From: Phanerochaete sordida
Lineage: Eukaryota; Basidiomycota; Agaricomycetes; Polyporales; Phanerochaetaceae
Assembly: GCA_019973155.2 (NCBI GenBank)
Contig: BPQB01000032.1
Location: 62,001-126,000 of the forward strand
DNA length: 64,000 nt
Direction of reading: 5' to 3'
Positions 35,901 through 48,662 of the stretch are shown here, piece after piece; position 1 is the stretch's first letter; each line of letters starts with the position of its first letter. The notes under the pieces are model-generated. The model saw nothing but the letters and a program-made list of their open reading frames with translations. It had not been told where the DNA came from and searched no databases. Made by a program: the position numbers and the translations under genes.

Positions 35901-37558
35901 GAGCCGTCGCCATCTGTCCCGGAAGATCGCTTCGACGAGCAAACACAAGACAGGAACGTCATGCCATTCCCGGCTCCTCTGCCAATTGCATTCCAACGTT
36001 CTGAAACCCCAGATATCGCTCAACGGTCAAGACCTGAGCCTCTGCCGCTGCCGCCTGTGATCGCCAAGAGGGCGTCCAACAATTCTCGCGGCCCTCGGAG
36101 CCGACCGCCGCCGCCATCGGGTCCGCGCAAGCCCAGCGGCAGCACCACGCTTCTAAGCAGAAGTCGCAACGGGTCGGTCTCGTCCTCGCTCAACAGCCCG
36201 CCGTCCAGCTCAGTCGGGAGCAATGTGGCGCACCTCTTTGCGAAAGGGTCGATGTCTCTCTCCTCCGCGTCCTCTCCCCGTTTTCAGACGCAGCCCGTGA
36301 AGTTCCGTGGGATGACCATGGAGGCGGCGCAGTGGACGTGGTCGCGCCAACAGCTCCAAGAGACTGTGTCTGCTGCGATCAAGAAGTCGTCAAATGCGTC
36401 GTCCATTCGTCTCCTCCCATCAGAGGTTCTCAACGGGGAGATCCCTGTGGAAGTCGAGCGGCTGGAGGCAGTGAGCACGGAGCTCAGAACAAACTACAAG
36501 CTCGCAGTGCGCAAACGCCGAATGCTACTGGATTCGCTGCGGTCTATAGCCGACGGCGGGGAGCTGGCAGACCAATCAGCGTCTGCTCGCCTCCTTGACG
36601 ACTTGGCAGAACTCTCCGAGCAGATCGACCATTACGCTGAGGAGCTGTACATTGTCACAGACCAGCTCAGCCAGCTCCGACGTCTGCAGGATCAGCATCA
36701 TGGAAGTGCGCTCGCGATGGGGCTGCATAAGCTCAACAACTCAATCATCAAACACCTGGCTGAGAAGGAGAGCCTGCGGCAGAAACTCGTCGAGGCCGAG
36801 GCGCAGGCGGACGATGCCTGGAAAAAGGCTGAGGAGGCCGCCCGGGAATTGGACGAGCTCAGCGACAAGATGGCGATGAGCGAGGGTGTCCTGACCCCAG
36901 CGAGCAGCCGCAGATCAAGCAAGGTCAGCATTGCCCGCAAAGCGAGTCTCCGCAAGGCCGGGCTACGATCGCCCAGCCGTCTACGGAGCCAGCGCTCGTC
37001 CGTCGCGAGCAGAAGCAGCATGGTCATGTCGCCGGCAATGCGCACCGCGTCGTTCGAAGACGTGCCACCGGTTCCGCCGATCCCCGCGCGCGCGCCGCTC
37101 GCGCTCTCGACCGCGGACCTGCCGAGCCGCAGCTCAGGTGCGTGTGCCTCCCTGACTGGCTCCGCGCGGACGCTCACTGGACGTGGTTTAGGCATGACGT
37201 CGGAAGGGACGCCGCTCTCGGAGATCCGCGCCATGCTGCAGGCGCAGGAGGAGCTCTGCGCGATGCTCGGGATCAGTCCCGAGGATCTGCGTGTGCCCGC
37301 GATCGAGACGCGTCCGAAGCGGTCGATGTCGCTCTCGGCCGCGCTGCAGACTCCGCACAGTCCGCGCTCGTTCCTCCCGCGCACGGTCTCGGAGAGCTAC
37401 ACACCGAGCACTAGTGCGTCCGAAAGCTTCCGCTTCCACCGCAGAAGTCGGACGATTGATGACGTGAGTGGCCGCGCTGCCTTGTGCTCAGTGACGAAGC
37501 TCACGCGCAGTTGCAGCGGACGGCAGTGTTGGCGACCATCGGCATGGCCTCTGCATAA
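32957..37558 (+). CDS. Large low-complexity protein with C-terminal coiled coil
   Basis: Exons 32957-34775, 34825-37463 and 37511-37558 encode about 1501 aa. Residues 1 to about 1100 are a serine/proline/arginine-rich, mostly disordered region with many SP and RS pairs. A coiled-coil segment follows (around 36300-36890), with MEAAQWTWSRQQLQE, LRTNYKLAVRKRRMLLDSLR, YAEELYIVTDQLSQL and EAEAQADDAWKKAEEAA, and then a basic stretch and an FEDVPPVPPIPAR motif. The first intron is inferred from the phase: AGA|GTACGT to CTAG|GTCC. The last intron replaces an unlikely read-through tail with LQRTAVLATIGMASA. The coiled coil resembles fungal up-regulated-during-septation (Uds1-like) proteins, but that is only a weak impression. 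Likely a cytoskeletal or polarity scaffold, not proven. Confidence 0.8.
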
Positions 37559-38837
37559 CCTCCATTAACGACATATTTATTCCACGATACCACCCCCGCA
37601 TACCGCTCTGTATCCCATTGTCGTGGCCAAGCTGCTAGTCGGTCATTTGTTGCATATGCTGCATCTATGTATAATCTTCAACGAACACAGACGGGACGTC
37701 TTGACGTCTGTCCTGTACTAATGTCTTGTACGAAGCAATCGAATGATCATCGCTTCTCCCATGTCGTGATCCCGCTCTTACATGAGACCGCTCGAGCTGT
37801 GTTGGAGACATACCAGGCATCGGCGAAATCGCAGAAAGGGTGTAGCAGAAGCTCTCGCAACTATTTTGACGCGTCCCAGTGGTCTGGTCTGTAGCACTGA
37901 ATAGCGGGGCTAGCCGTCAAGCTTTCAAGATCTCATGTTTGCCCTCGGAACGATACGCACGTAAGTAGCTAGGGTCCAAGTGCGGATTCGCATCGTGCGT
38001 CGACCGTGCGACGCGGATGACGTCCGATAGGCTGCACGAAGGTTGATCATACGCTGAACCGGATGTTGCGGTGGTGCGAGGATCCTACGGATAAGCCATT
38101 GCACTCACACACGGGCTGTCGCGGAGATATGACATCTATGACTTCAGCTTCGGTGTGCGGAGGTTGTGTAGCTGCGGCATAGAAAGAGGGTCGACGCGAC
38201 TACACTCGTCGTCATGCGATAGGTCTTCCGCCGTATTTCATTGCGCACCAGCCTGAACCTGCGAGCTGAACATATGAAACGAAAGAGCGCCGCAGATGCG
38301 GCGCGTAAGATGTATTGAAGAGATAATCCCGGGATGGATATATGATACACCGTACAAGTCTACGTACACACGAAGAGGAGGGGAGAAGCCGTCAACGCCT
38401 TTCCGGACGAGTTGTAACCTCGTAACAGCCGAATAAAAGGGGAGTAATGGTACAGTGCCGAGAGGGAAGAAAGAGGAGGGTAGGTTTCCGACAAAGCGAG
38501 TGAGAAATGAAAGCAAGTACCGACGAGAGAGAAGTGCGCCGAGAGGGGGCCAAAGAGAACATAATCCAAGAGAAACACATGTTTGGAGCGACCAAAATAA
38601 TTACCGAACGAAGAGACGTGTCGACGCGATGCGATTGGATATCCGGGGGTAGCAGGCGCGAGTGGGTGTGGTTCGCAATCAATGCTGGGAGTAGGTTGAG
38701 TCGTAAACGCCGATACCGAGGGTTGCAAGGGAAGGGCGGGTTCAAAGAATGGGGAGGCGTAAGGAGCGTGGGGCGCATCTGCGCACAAATGGTGTTGGAA
38801 AGAAAAGAAAGCCTGGAAACGTGCAAGGTAAAACAGC
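37559..38837. other. Convergent 3' intergenic region
   Basis: Between two convergent genes. The reverse-strand frames at 38360-38863 are open for 140-170 codons but are read from 3'-flanking, pyrimidine-rich DNA and show no domain. No other feature is seen. Confidence 0.4.
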
Positions 38838-41767
38838 CTAGTGATGCTCGCCACCAAAGGCACGGAGCTTCCGCAGGACCTCGTCCATGCTCGACTCTTC
38901 GGGCGTGCGCCCGCGGTCGAGGACCTGGCCGATCGAAGGCGACATGCCGATCTTGAGGTTGCTCGCGTACGTCTGCGCGGCCTGCATGATCGACGACGCG
39001 CTCATGCGCTTGAGCGCGCGCGACGTGCGCTTCTCGCGCTTGTCGGGCGACTCGCCTGGCGGCGTCGCGTTGAGCTCGGGGATCGCGCTGAGCGTGCTCG
39101 CCTGGGAGGATGCGCTCGCAGACGCCGTGAGCGACGGCACGGAAGCGCTCGAGACGACGTCGGTCATCGACATGTCAGAAGAGGAGCCGGGCATGGACGG
39201 GATGTCGAAACCCAGGCCGCCGGACGCGGGAAGCACGGGAGAGCTTGTCCGCTTGGTGAGCTTCGCTGCGCGCGCCTCGCGATCTGGCATGGTGTTGCAG
39301 CGACGGAGACTGGAGACGGAGCTTGGCGAGCCGGACCGTTCACCCTCGGCAGGCTCGATTCGTGCGGTATACGTCTGCCAAGGGGCGATCAGGTCGCTCA
39401 CTTGCTCCTGCACCTCGAGCACACCGTCCTCGGTGCTCTCGCGCGGCGAGTCCATGTTGACGATGGACCCGTCGGTACGATGTCTCAGCCCAGAGCTGGT
39501 GCGCGATCGCGACGCGGAGCTGGCAGCGCTCATCTCGGAGGACTTGGAACCTGATCGCAGACGACCCATCTTCAGGTCGTCGTCCAAAGTCAGCAGGCTC
39601 GTTGACGGCAGTGGGCCGTTGCCTTGCTCTCTCGCGTTCAGGATGAGCCACCGCAAGCCCTTAATCTCCCGGTCGCGCTTGCGGGCCTCGCGCTCGAGAC
39701 GGTCGATGCGCTTGAAGAGCTCCGCCTTCTCGGCAGCGTGCTTCTCCTGTAGGACGCGTACGTACGTGTCGTGTGTGTTGCGGAGCGACTGGCTCTGCGT
39801 ATCGTCACGCGTCGGCGTCGAAGTATCCCCAGAGTTGTGTGAGCCCTCCGACGGCGGGCGCGACGGGATCAGGAGCGACTGGTCGTCGACGCCGCTGTCA
39901 GTCGCATGCTCCCTCGGCGTGCGCGCGCCCGAGTGAGACGATCGCGTCTGATCGAGCTGGATGGCTGAGGCGTTCGGGCGCATGTAGCGCATGCGCGCGC
40001 GCTCCGAGTCCTCGCCACCGCTCGAAAGCCCGCTGGAGACGACTGATGATGGTTTGCTGCTGATGGAGCCGACGATCGTGTGAGCGCGCGCGCGAGACGT
40101 GCTCTGCATGCTCTTCCGGCTCGCGAGGGATCCGATGCGGGTGCTAGTGTCTGTGCTCCACCCCCCGAGCCGCGTGCTGGCATCGGTGCTCCAGCCCTCG
40201 GCATCCGAGCTGTGCGGGAAGGTGGCGCTCGTCGGTGGCGACGGCAGAGGGGTGACCGGAGGAGGGCTCGCGGGGGATGAAGACCGACCGGCCCGGATGG
40301 TACGCAGTCGTGAAGGAGAAGGTGATGGCTTTCCGGAGCCGTGAGGACTAGAGGGTGATGATGGTACCTTGACCGTCTGAGAAGAGTTCGACCGCGGGCG
40401 AACTGCCGGAGGAATGATCAAGGACGCTGGCCGCGCAGGCCGTGCGGGCATCGAGCGCGAGCTTGCCTGTGTGAGCTCGCCATCGGACGCATCACTGGTA
40501 GGTGCGCTCCGGTACGACCTAGCAACCGGCGTTTTCGCCGAGTGTTCGAACGCTTCCGCAAGAGGTGGGCCGGGCTGAGCAGTTGTCCGTGGCAACATAG
40601 ACTTCGATGAAGGAGGAAGAGGGAACTCCATCTTCGCGGGAAGCATGGGGCTTATGGTCGGCGTTCGGCTCGCGTCGTCACTAGACGCAGCCTCTCGTGC
40701 CTTGTCTTTCGCCGGAGCTGCGGAACTTCTGTGCTCTCGTTTCGACGATTCATCCCTCTTCGAAGAGTGGCCAAAGCCAAACCTCGAGCCGCGAGCCTTT
40801 GCAGGAGCGGGCGGGGCTGGCGCGGCGCGCGGCGCGTTGTAGATTTCAGCGTCTTCTGCAACGTCGTTTGCCGGGGCTGATACCGTAATGACAGGCTTGG
40901 CTTTCGCTTTGCTGTCATTGGCGCTATTCAGCATCTCCATGTTGGTCGCAGTCGCCCTGTGAGTAAAATCGAACGGGCGGGAAACCTCAAAAGAGATAGA
41001 TTTCTGCGGCCGGAGGATTCGCAAAGCTCCTCCTTTCGAGGACGACGCGGTAGGCTTCTCGGTATCCGTGGACGGCGGTTTGGCCGGGTGCGTATGTGCG
41101 CTATCATGTGTGGCTGTCGAAAATCGGGCGGCGACAGGAGGCGACGTCGGTGGGAATGCCGCGCCAAAAGACGGAGGGGACACGTTCAGCGGTGGGAGCG
41201 ATGAGGGAAGCGAAGACCCTGACGGCGCAGGGATGCGACTGAGGAACGTAAGAGTCAGCCAAATGCTATGGAAGGTGCAACACGACATCATGCGACTATA
41301 TGCGCGTCATTTGCAGCCAAACGAATCGCAAAATGACCGCATGGATGTCTTCTTATCCCAAGTCGATGAAGCATCGCGTAACTCGACGATAGGCACGACG
41401 TCGGCAACTTCAAGGATGTTCCCAAAGCGTTGACGAGCCGCCGTGCCCGACTTGCAACGTGGACCCGAAGACGCGTCCAAAGGCACAAGAACGATGCTCA
41501 CCTTTTAAGCAGAGCCTCTGGTATGGCTGGATAAGCCTCCTCATCGTCTCTGTGGTTCGAGTCAAGTGCGAAGCCACCGCTTTTGCGCTTACGGCCAAGG
41601 AGCCCGGCAAGCCTGCGCTTGTTTTTCGTCGGGGTAGTGGCCTCTACGGGAGGTACTGCGGGTACAGGCGGTACCAACGCGTCCGTAGACTGCTGGTTGC
41701 CACGTATTATGTCGGAGATGTCTGAAGTCTTGGAGCGCAGACGGCTCGGGGAGCGACCAGGACCCAT
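38838..41767 (-). CDS. Serine/proline-rich protein with central coiled coil, unknown function
   Basis: Exon 1 is 41767-41502 and the long exon is 41238-38838; joined by one intron of 263 nt they give about 888 aa. That intron is long for this genome, so one small exon inside it is possible. The N terminus carries a proline-valine run (LVPPVPAVPPVEA) and a basic RLAGLLGRKRK stretch. The bulk is disordered, with many SSP and TPS pairs and two near-identical GWSTD-STR repeats at about residues 470-490. A coiled coil (YVRVLQEKHAAEKAELFKRIDRLEREARKRDREIKGLRWLIL) follows, split here in reading only for length. The C terminus ends in a conserved-looking SSMDEVLRKLRAFGG. No known domain was recognised. 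The start lies 250 bp from pyrimidine-rich DNA that could be a divergent promoter. Confidence 0.75.
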
Positions 41768-44540
41768 GGCTGGATGGGACGTCTATGTCGTGAATACGAT
41801 AACTAGAGAGCGTGTAGAGTCAAAATGAAGGAATAATGGTCGAAAGGAAGGTCGTTGCGCGTGGTGGGCCGTTGGTGGGTCGCGTCGGAGGTCGCGTCTG
41901 GGCGGTTCCGTCGGCTGTGAAGGTGCGGCGCGCGGGATGAGGTAAGAGACGAAGGTGAGACAACCCGAGTTCAGCACTTCACGCGACGGACTGGCGACAT
42001 CAAGCTCGGCAGCCGTTGGCGAGAGTGGAGGGAGAGAACAGGGAGGTTCGAGTCGCCAGATTCGCGCCCATAACCAGCTTTTGCCTCCCGAGCGACTCCC
42101 AGAGCGCGCAGAAGTCTGTTACGCCGAACAATTGGACCCCAAATTCTAATCGCTTCACCTGCCAAAACAGGGCATATCGGGCCAATCCCCTGCCCGATCC
42201 CTGCACCAAATCTCCAGCCAATCTGTCCTCGCTTCCGGACAAATTCTCTTCTCCTCCGTCATCGGTGCGCTCGCAGTCCCCCGTCGCCTCCTCGACGTCC
42301 GCGACGCTCTCCACGCCCTCCACACTCGCCCCGCAGCAGCCCCGCTCAACTCAGGTGCGTGCGAGGCTCTGTCGACATGGCTACCGTGTTCGTCTGGAAA
42401 ATCTCGATTGCTTCCGCGAGAATTCCCACAGGGCCGTCCGGGGCCAGACCGTCGGCGTCGCCATCAATGTCCTCGCCAACAATCCCGTTTCAAGCGTCGG
42501 CCACGAGGCTACTCACCTCCTGCCTTCACACTACACAGCCCCGCCGCAGGTACGCGGGGTTTGGAACGCCGCGCCGCGCACGTCGCTTCCACCCCGCAGC
42601 CCGCGCCGTCCCGCTCGCGGCAGACGTCGCGTTACGTGTCCGCGTCGTCGCGTTCCCAGGCCCTACCGTTCAGCATCATGCGACCGCGAGGAATGCAGCT
42701 CGGGGCCGGCCGAGGGCGTCGTGAGCGCCGCCAGCGGGGCATCCATTCCACTGATGGACCCGCTCGCCAGCACACGCTGTGCAGCCGCGCAAGCTCGCAG
42801 AAGCTCGCGCACCCTCGAAAGCAGACGTGCTAAACTGTACACGACGCGTACCGCACGATCGAGGCCCTGCGATGGCCACAACAAAGGATACAGGCACGCC
42901 CATCAGAACCTCCGCGCCCGCTGCTCACGTGTATATGTTCAGGCTCAATATACTATACTGCGTCCGCCACGAGGAGCCTCGGGGGTGCAGGCAAGCACTC
43001 CAGGCTGGCCAAGCAACTCAGTTCAAGTCCCCGCAAACGTGTCATGGATGTTTACGTCGAAGCCCGAGCATGCTGATTTAGCCACGCTCGGGCGAGCGGG
43101 CACAGCTGGCAGCGGCGCGTAGGGTCGCGGGGACATCAAGACCACGCGGTCTCTGAAGAACCTTGTCATTACGCTGCGGCGCGGAGATTGGTCCGTGGGT
43201 ACCCTCCGTCCCGTCGCTCTTGTGTAACGGCAGTCAGAATCCGTAATTTGATTTTAGATGAGCTGCCGCGCTGACGGTTATTTTCACGCGTCGGCACCCG
43301 AAGTACCTTGTGCGGCTGAGCGCACAAGGGACGGCCTAGACTAAGTACCTAGACTGGCACAATTCGGCATGCTGTCACAGTCGCAGCTTACAAGACGCAC
43401 CAGTATCCGCGAGCTGCAACCGTCAAGACACCGACGACCTCACGAAGCCCTCCAATTAGCCTGCGCAGATCAACTAACCGGCTTCGCCATCTGACCGGAG
43501 AGCCAGGATCACGCCCACATATACCAGACCGCTAGAAGCTGTCGCGTCGCTTCGCGTGGCGTCAAATAAAACGCCGAGCCGTCGGGGTACGTTCGCGCGC
43601 GCACGCGACCCTGCAAACAGGAACAAGACGCGACGATCAGGAGCGCGAGCCTTGTTACGCGGTGCGACCAGCGCGGCGCTGAGAACGCCAGGCTCGCCGT
43701 CGGCCAGTGCGGTAGGTGGGACGCGACAGGGCCGCGCGGTGAGGTCACCTCCCTCGAAGCTTGAACCCGAACCAGCGTGCTGCTCGCGCGATGATCAGCC
43801 CGCGATTTCGGGATTTAGCTTCTCAGCTCGCTGTCACAGGTCCCGGCGCCGGGGTGGCACCTACCATCTATGCCGATGATGCCTCCCGGCGGCGTCTTCG
43901 CGGGCCGTCGGTCCACCTGCGCAGTGCCCGCGGCGCTCCAGCAAACCCGGCCGTTGCTGCAGGCTTCTGGCCGGAATATGCAGCGCAATTTTGGGGGCGG
44001 GCTAGAAGGGTCCGTCGGGCGTCGACATTGCGGTTCTGGTGCCGCGCCGCCGTAGCGCGAGGCTCTCGTCCAAGCCGCTGTCGGCGCCAGGCCCGCGTCC
44101 GTGGCGTTCCGCATCGTTCAACTTTAAAATTGCTTTAATTGAGGGACGTGGCGCGAGATCACGACGTGGCGGGATGCGACGACGGCGAAGTGTCGCAGGT
44201 TTTCATGAGTTGCGATGGATACCCATCTATGAAATCACTGCGGTGAACCGCGCTCGAAAATGAATGCTGTGGCACGAAAGGGCACACAGCTCCGAGTACA
44301 ATACGTGCATGGTTAGGAATCAGCTCGATATGTGACAGTGAATATGACTTACTTGAGCTGCGAGACGACCCGCCACATCGCTGGAGAGGATGAAAGCAAG
44401 CGAGCAAGCAAGCAAGTCCCACTTGACGAAACCAGGGAGCGCTTAAGGCTCGCCCAAATTTAGCATTCATTTCTCACGCCTTTTCGCGAGCCAAGGCTTC
44501 GCCGAGCGGAAAACGGTGCTCGACACCCCCGCCGTCCACG
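41768..44540. other. Long intergenic region with unassigned open frames
   Basis: About 2.8 kb. One forward frame spans 42016-43122 (368 codons) but has no ATG in its first two thirds, and its composition shifts along its length. An ATG at 42392, in another frame after a pyrimidine-rich leader and a possible intron at 42356, could start a short gene (MATVFVWK...), but no supporting domain is seen. A further frame, 43556-43879, is arginine-rich and unassigned. I regard the stretch as promoter DNA plus possibly one orphan gene. Confidence 0.35.
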
Positions 44541-46075
44541 ATGCCCGACATCTCCGTCGGCGCACAGATATTCGACATCGCCTTCCACCCGACGGCGTCC
44601 GTCGTATACACTGGGTTGCTCACGGGCGAAGTCAAAGCGTACGGCTACGACGATGACGGGCAGGACGACCCTGTGTGCAAGTTCCGCGTGCGCCCCAGCA
44701 AGCGGTCCTGCCGCGGAATCACGCTGAGCGAGGACGGATCGCGTCTGTGGGCGACTGGGAAGTCGAAGGGGATCTAGTGAGTGCTGCTGGCTTTGTGGAA
44801 ATGCTCTGGTGGCTGACGGAAAGCAGTACGATTGATACCACCCTTGGGGAGGTCATCGAGACTCGCAAGGCCGCTCACGAGTGAGCTCAGAGCTCTACTT
44901 TGACCTGAACGCGTGCTGACCTAGACAGTACCTGCAAGCGTAGCTATCAACCGCATAAAGCGTATCATGCCGAACATGTTCGCGACAGGAGATGACGATG
45001 GTGTGGTGAAGGTGCGGTCCTGTGTACTGCCTCCTATAGCTTTCGCTGACTGTCCATGAAGCTATGGGATCCTAGACAACCCGAGGCTATTCGGGCGTAT
45101 ACTCACCACTTCGACTTTATCTCCGACTTTCTATGGTTAGAGGACAAGAAGCATCTTGTGTGCACTAGGTGAGCCTCTAATGACTCGCCGAACGTACCTC
45201 TCAAGCTGACTCGTCACAAAGCGGAGACGGAACGTTATCAGTTCTTGATGTTCGCTCCAAGAAAACGGAGCCTTTCGCTCAGTCCGAAGATCAAGAGGAT
45301 GAGCTGCTTTCCGTGGTCGCCATAAAAGGGTCCGTACATCCCAATTATGGATCGCACCCTTCCATGCTAACCTCGCTACTGTAGCGGTCAAAAGCTCGTA
45401 GTCGGCACCCAACTTGGCATCCTCTCCGTCTTCAACCGCCGCAGCGGCTACGGCGACTGCGTCGACCGCATCCCTGGACACCCGCACTCCATCGACGCTC
45501 TCTGCACCATCCCTTCACACTACCCGAACGCTCAGTCGACGATTCTCACTGGGTCATCCGACGGCTTCCTTCGCGCCGTGCAGATACTGCCGACGAAGCT
45601 TATCGGCGTCGTCGCGGACCACGGAGACTTCCCTGTTGAGCGGATAGCGATCGACCGCGGTGGCGAGGGAAGATGGGTCGCGAGTTCAGGGCATGACGAG
45701 ACGCTGAAGCTTACAGACCTGAAAGAGATTTTCGAAGACGATGGCGACGAAGAGGAAGTGGAGGACGAAGAGGAGGACGAAGATGACGATGAAGAAGGCG
45801 GAAAGGCAGAAGTTCAGGGCAGTGGTGGGGAGGAGGAGGGGAAGGAGAAGGAGGCAGCTGAAGACGAAGATGAGGAGGAAGAGAAAGAAAAGGGTTCAGA
45901 CAGCGATGCAGAGCCTGAAGCCAACGTGCGGGTCGCGGATGACTCTAGTGACGACGAGGGCTTCAAAGAAAAGAAGCGCAAGAGGAAGAAGGAGACGGAC
46001 CCGTTCAAAGCAGTCAAGAAAAGTAAAGGGAAGAATGAGATCGAGGGGGATGCCTCCTTCTTTGACGACTTGTAG
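44541..46075 (+). CDS. JIP5: WD-repeat protein Jip5/WDR55-like
   Basis: Exons 44541-44776, 44827-44880, 44939-45011, 45062-45168, 45222-45329 and 45385-46075 encode about 422 aa. Jip5 and its animal homolog WDR55 are nucleolar WD40 proteins linked to ribosomal RNA processing. A seven-blade propeller is indicated by repeated units: IFDIAFHP...VVYTG at the start, ATGDDDGVVKLWDP, CTSGDGTLSVLDVRS, GTQLGILSVF and SSGHDETLKLTDL. The C-terminal 120 residues are a long acidic run (E/D rich) followed by lysine-rich KEKKRKRKKE and a GDASFFDDL end, a typical Jip5 tail. The acceptor of exon 3 (AAG at 44938) was chosen because it alone keeps phase and gives AAHDVAINR. Exon borders are all GT-AG. Confidence 0.9.
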
Positions 46076-46426
46076 TATCTCCTTCGTACGATCCCCCGTG
46101 TATCGAGTGGACCCTATACCAGTGCTTTCTCCAACGCTGCTGACCCCGCATTCTGTGCGCCTAAATTAGAGTTGTCCCTCTTTCCCCGCATCCTGCAGCT
46201 GGTGCGTCGCCAATATCCAAAGCCTACATTTCGCGGTCGCGTCCTCGGAGCCAGGCCCTCGCGAACAAGCCTTGTGTGAAATACCGACCGCAACCTGACA
46301 TACAAAAGCGCATATTTCATGTGCTCAACTGACCGCCGACCAACGAGCCCAGGTGCATGATCCGGGGCAAGCGTCTCATCTCCGCACCCCAGATCCCGCC
46401 GTCCCACAGCTTGACGAGCGACCACG

Positions 46427-48512
46427 ATGATCTCCCGCCGCACCCTCGCACGCGCACGCAGCGCACACGTCCGCGCGCGCGGCCTCTCGAGCCGCGCGTC
46501 CGCCGTGCTCGGCGCGCTCGACATACCCACCGCGCAGGAGGTCCCCGGCGTGTACGACGGGACGTGGGCCGGCAGCGGCGAGGTCCTCGAGAGCGTGTGC
46601 CCCGCGACGGGCGAGGTGCTCGCGCGCGTCCAGGGCGTGAGTGCTGCTGGTGCCGCGGGCGGGGTGTGTGCTGACGGGCGTGTGTGCAGGCGTCGCCCCA
46701 GGAGCTGCAGGCTGCGATTGAGAAGTCGCGGGAGGCGTACCACTTCTTCCGGTCTGTGCCCGCGCCGAGGCGAGGCGAGATCCTCAGGCAGATACGTGAG
46801 GCGTTGGCAGCGAAGGTGCGTTCTGCGTGTTCGCGTATGCTTTCCACGTCTGATGGGTGACTTCGTAGAGAGATGAGCTCGGTGCGCTCATTTCACTGGA
46901 AATGGGCAAGATCCGCACAGAAGGCGTCGGAGAGGTGCAGGAGTTCGTGGACATTGTACGTATGCTCCTGCACGTATCAATTGCTCTGCTGAAACCTCAT
47001 GACCATGTAGGCTGACTATGCTGTCGGTCTGTCCCGCATGATGAACGGCAGAGTAGTAGCTTCAGAGCGACCTGGCCATAGTATTCTCGAAGGTATTCAT
47101 CTTTGCCCGCGCAGATCATACTATAGCTCACGCGTCTTCAGTTCCAAACCCGCTAGGAGTTGTCGCAGTGCTTTCTGCCTTCAACTTCCCCGTAGCTGTC
47201 TATGGCTGGTACGTCTTCGTCTATCACCCTCACGTTACGCGTCATTCTTACACCCCGCAGGAACCTCGCCCTGTCTATGGCTGCGGGAAATGCGACGCTG
47301 TGGAAACCTTCTCCGAGCACGCCATTGTGCTCAGTGGCAGTCACGAAGATTGTCTCAGGCGTGCTTGAGCGTAATGGCATACCCGGAGCTGTAGCCGGCC
47401 TGGTGATTGGCGGCAAGGATGTCGGCGAAGCCGTGGTGGAGAGCGAACACGTCACGATGGGTCAGTGATTGTGCCAGTGGAAAGATGTCTCGCTGACACC
47501 ATCACCAGTTTCTTTCACTGGAAGCGAGAACGTCGGACGCCAGGTTGGCAAGGTTGTCCAGTCCCGCTTCGGCAAGGTCTTGCTCGAGCTCGGTGGTAAC
47601 AATGGTACGTATTTATCCCACCGTCGCTCCTGCGCACTCCGATTAACCGTCGCGCATCGACAGCATCCATCGTCATGCCCGATGCCGACCTGTCCCTCGC
47701 CGTGCCAGCGGTCTTCTTCGGTGCAGTGGGTACAGCAGGACAGCGGTGCACATCCACGCGCCGCCTGTTCCTCCACCAGGACATCGCGCCCGCGTTCCTC
47801 TCGCGCCTGCAAGACATGTACAACAAGCTGCAGCCCGGCGACCCGCTGGACCCCGCGACGCTCTACGGGCCGCTGCACACGCGCGCGGCGGTCGGCATCT
47901 ACTCGAGCGCGATCGAGCGCCTGCGCGCGGGCGACGCGGAGCTGCTGTGCGGCGGCGCATCATACGGCGATGACCTTCCCAGCGCACTCCGTGGCGGGCA
48001 CTGGGTGCGGCCCGCGATCGCGGTGCCGAAGAAGGTCGACCTCGAGAGCGACGTGTGGCGCACGGAGACGTTCGCGCCCGTGCTCTGCGTCGCGACGTTC
48101 GAGCGCCTCGAGCAGGCCGTCGCGTGGAACAACGGCGTGCCGCAGGGCCTCAGCAGCTCGCTCTGGACGCGCGACATCCGGAATGTGGGCAAGTGGATCG
48201 GGCCCGCGGGCTCGGATGCGGGTATCGTGAACGTGAGTGGTACTTCGTTGTATGCGTCTGAGCGCTGCTGAAGTGTGTGCCAGGTCAACGTCGGAACTAG
48301 CGGTGCGGAGATCGGTGCTGCTTTCGGAGGTAATAAGAGCACTGGATGGTAAGCCCTGTTTTACGAACTAGTTGACGATCTGTCCTGACGCGCTTTGTAG
48401 GGGCCGTGAGTCTGGCGGTGACGCGTGGAAGCAGTACGTCCGCTGGAGCGCGTGCACGCTCAACTTCTCGGACGAGGCTCCTCTGGCGCAGGGTGTCAGC
48501 TTCTCGGCGTAG
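46427..48512 (+). CDS. Aldehyde dehydrogenase, ALDH7/antiquitin type
   Basis: Ten exons (46427-46636, 46690-46815, 46869-46955, 47011-47092, 47142-47208, 47261-47460, 47509-47604, 47664-48232, 48284-48348, 48401-48512) encode about 537 aa. ALDH7 enzymes oxidise alpha-aminoadipic semialdehyde, the ring-opened form of piperideine-6-carboxylate in lysine breakdown, with NAD+. The catalytic cysteine is in [14 protein letters not shown] (about C318) and the general base in LELGGNN (about E284); FTGSENVG binds the cofactor and ETFAPVL is also kept. The first 25 residues are arginine/alanine-rich without acidic residues, as in mitochondrial targeting peptides. Length fits the family (510-540 aa). 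It ends 150 bp from the convergent Asterix-like gene. Substrate is inferred from family. Confidence 0.94.
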
Positions 48513-48662
48513 GTCGATAATGAACTATGCCATGGACGGAATGCGGACTGCCTCTGTACTGTAGCACATCTAGAAAGTGGATATATCATTCGGATGGAAC
48601 AGCATCTTGCGCGACGTGGCATCCAGAACGACTCCCAGAACTCTGTTGCATATGCTCCCCTC

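Noticed and set aside
42015..42065. A GGTTCGAGTC word resembling a tRNA B box
   Set aside because: No matching acceptor stem, A box or cloverleaf could be drawn around it.
42016..43122. A 368-codon forward open frame
   Set aside because: It starts with TTG, has no ATG until far downstream, shows no domain, and lies in GC-rich DNA where long chance frames are expected.
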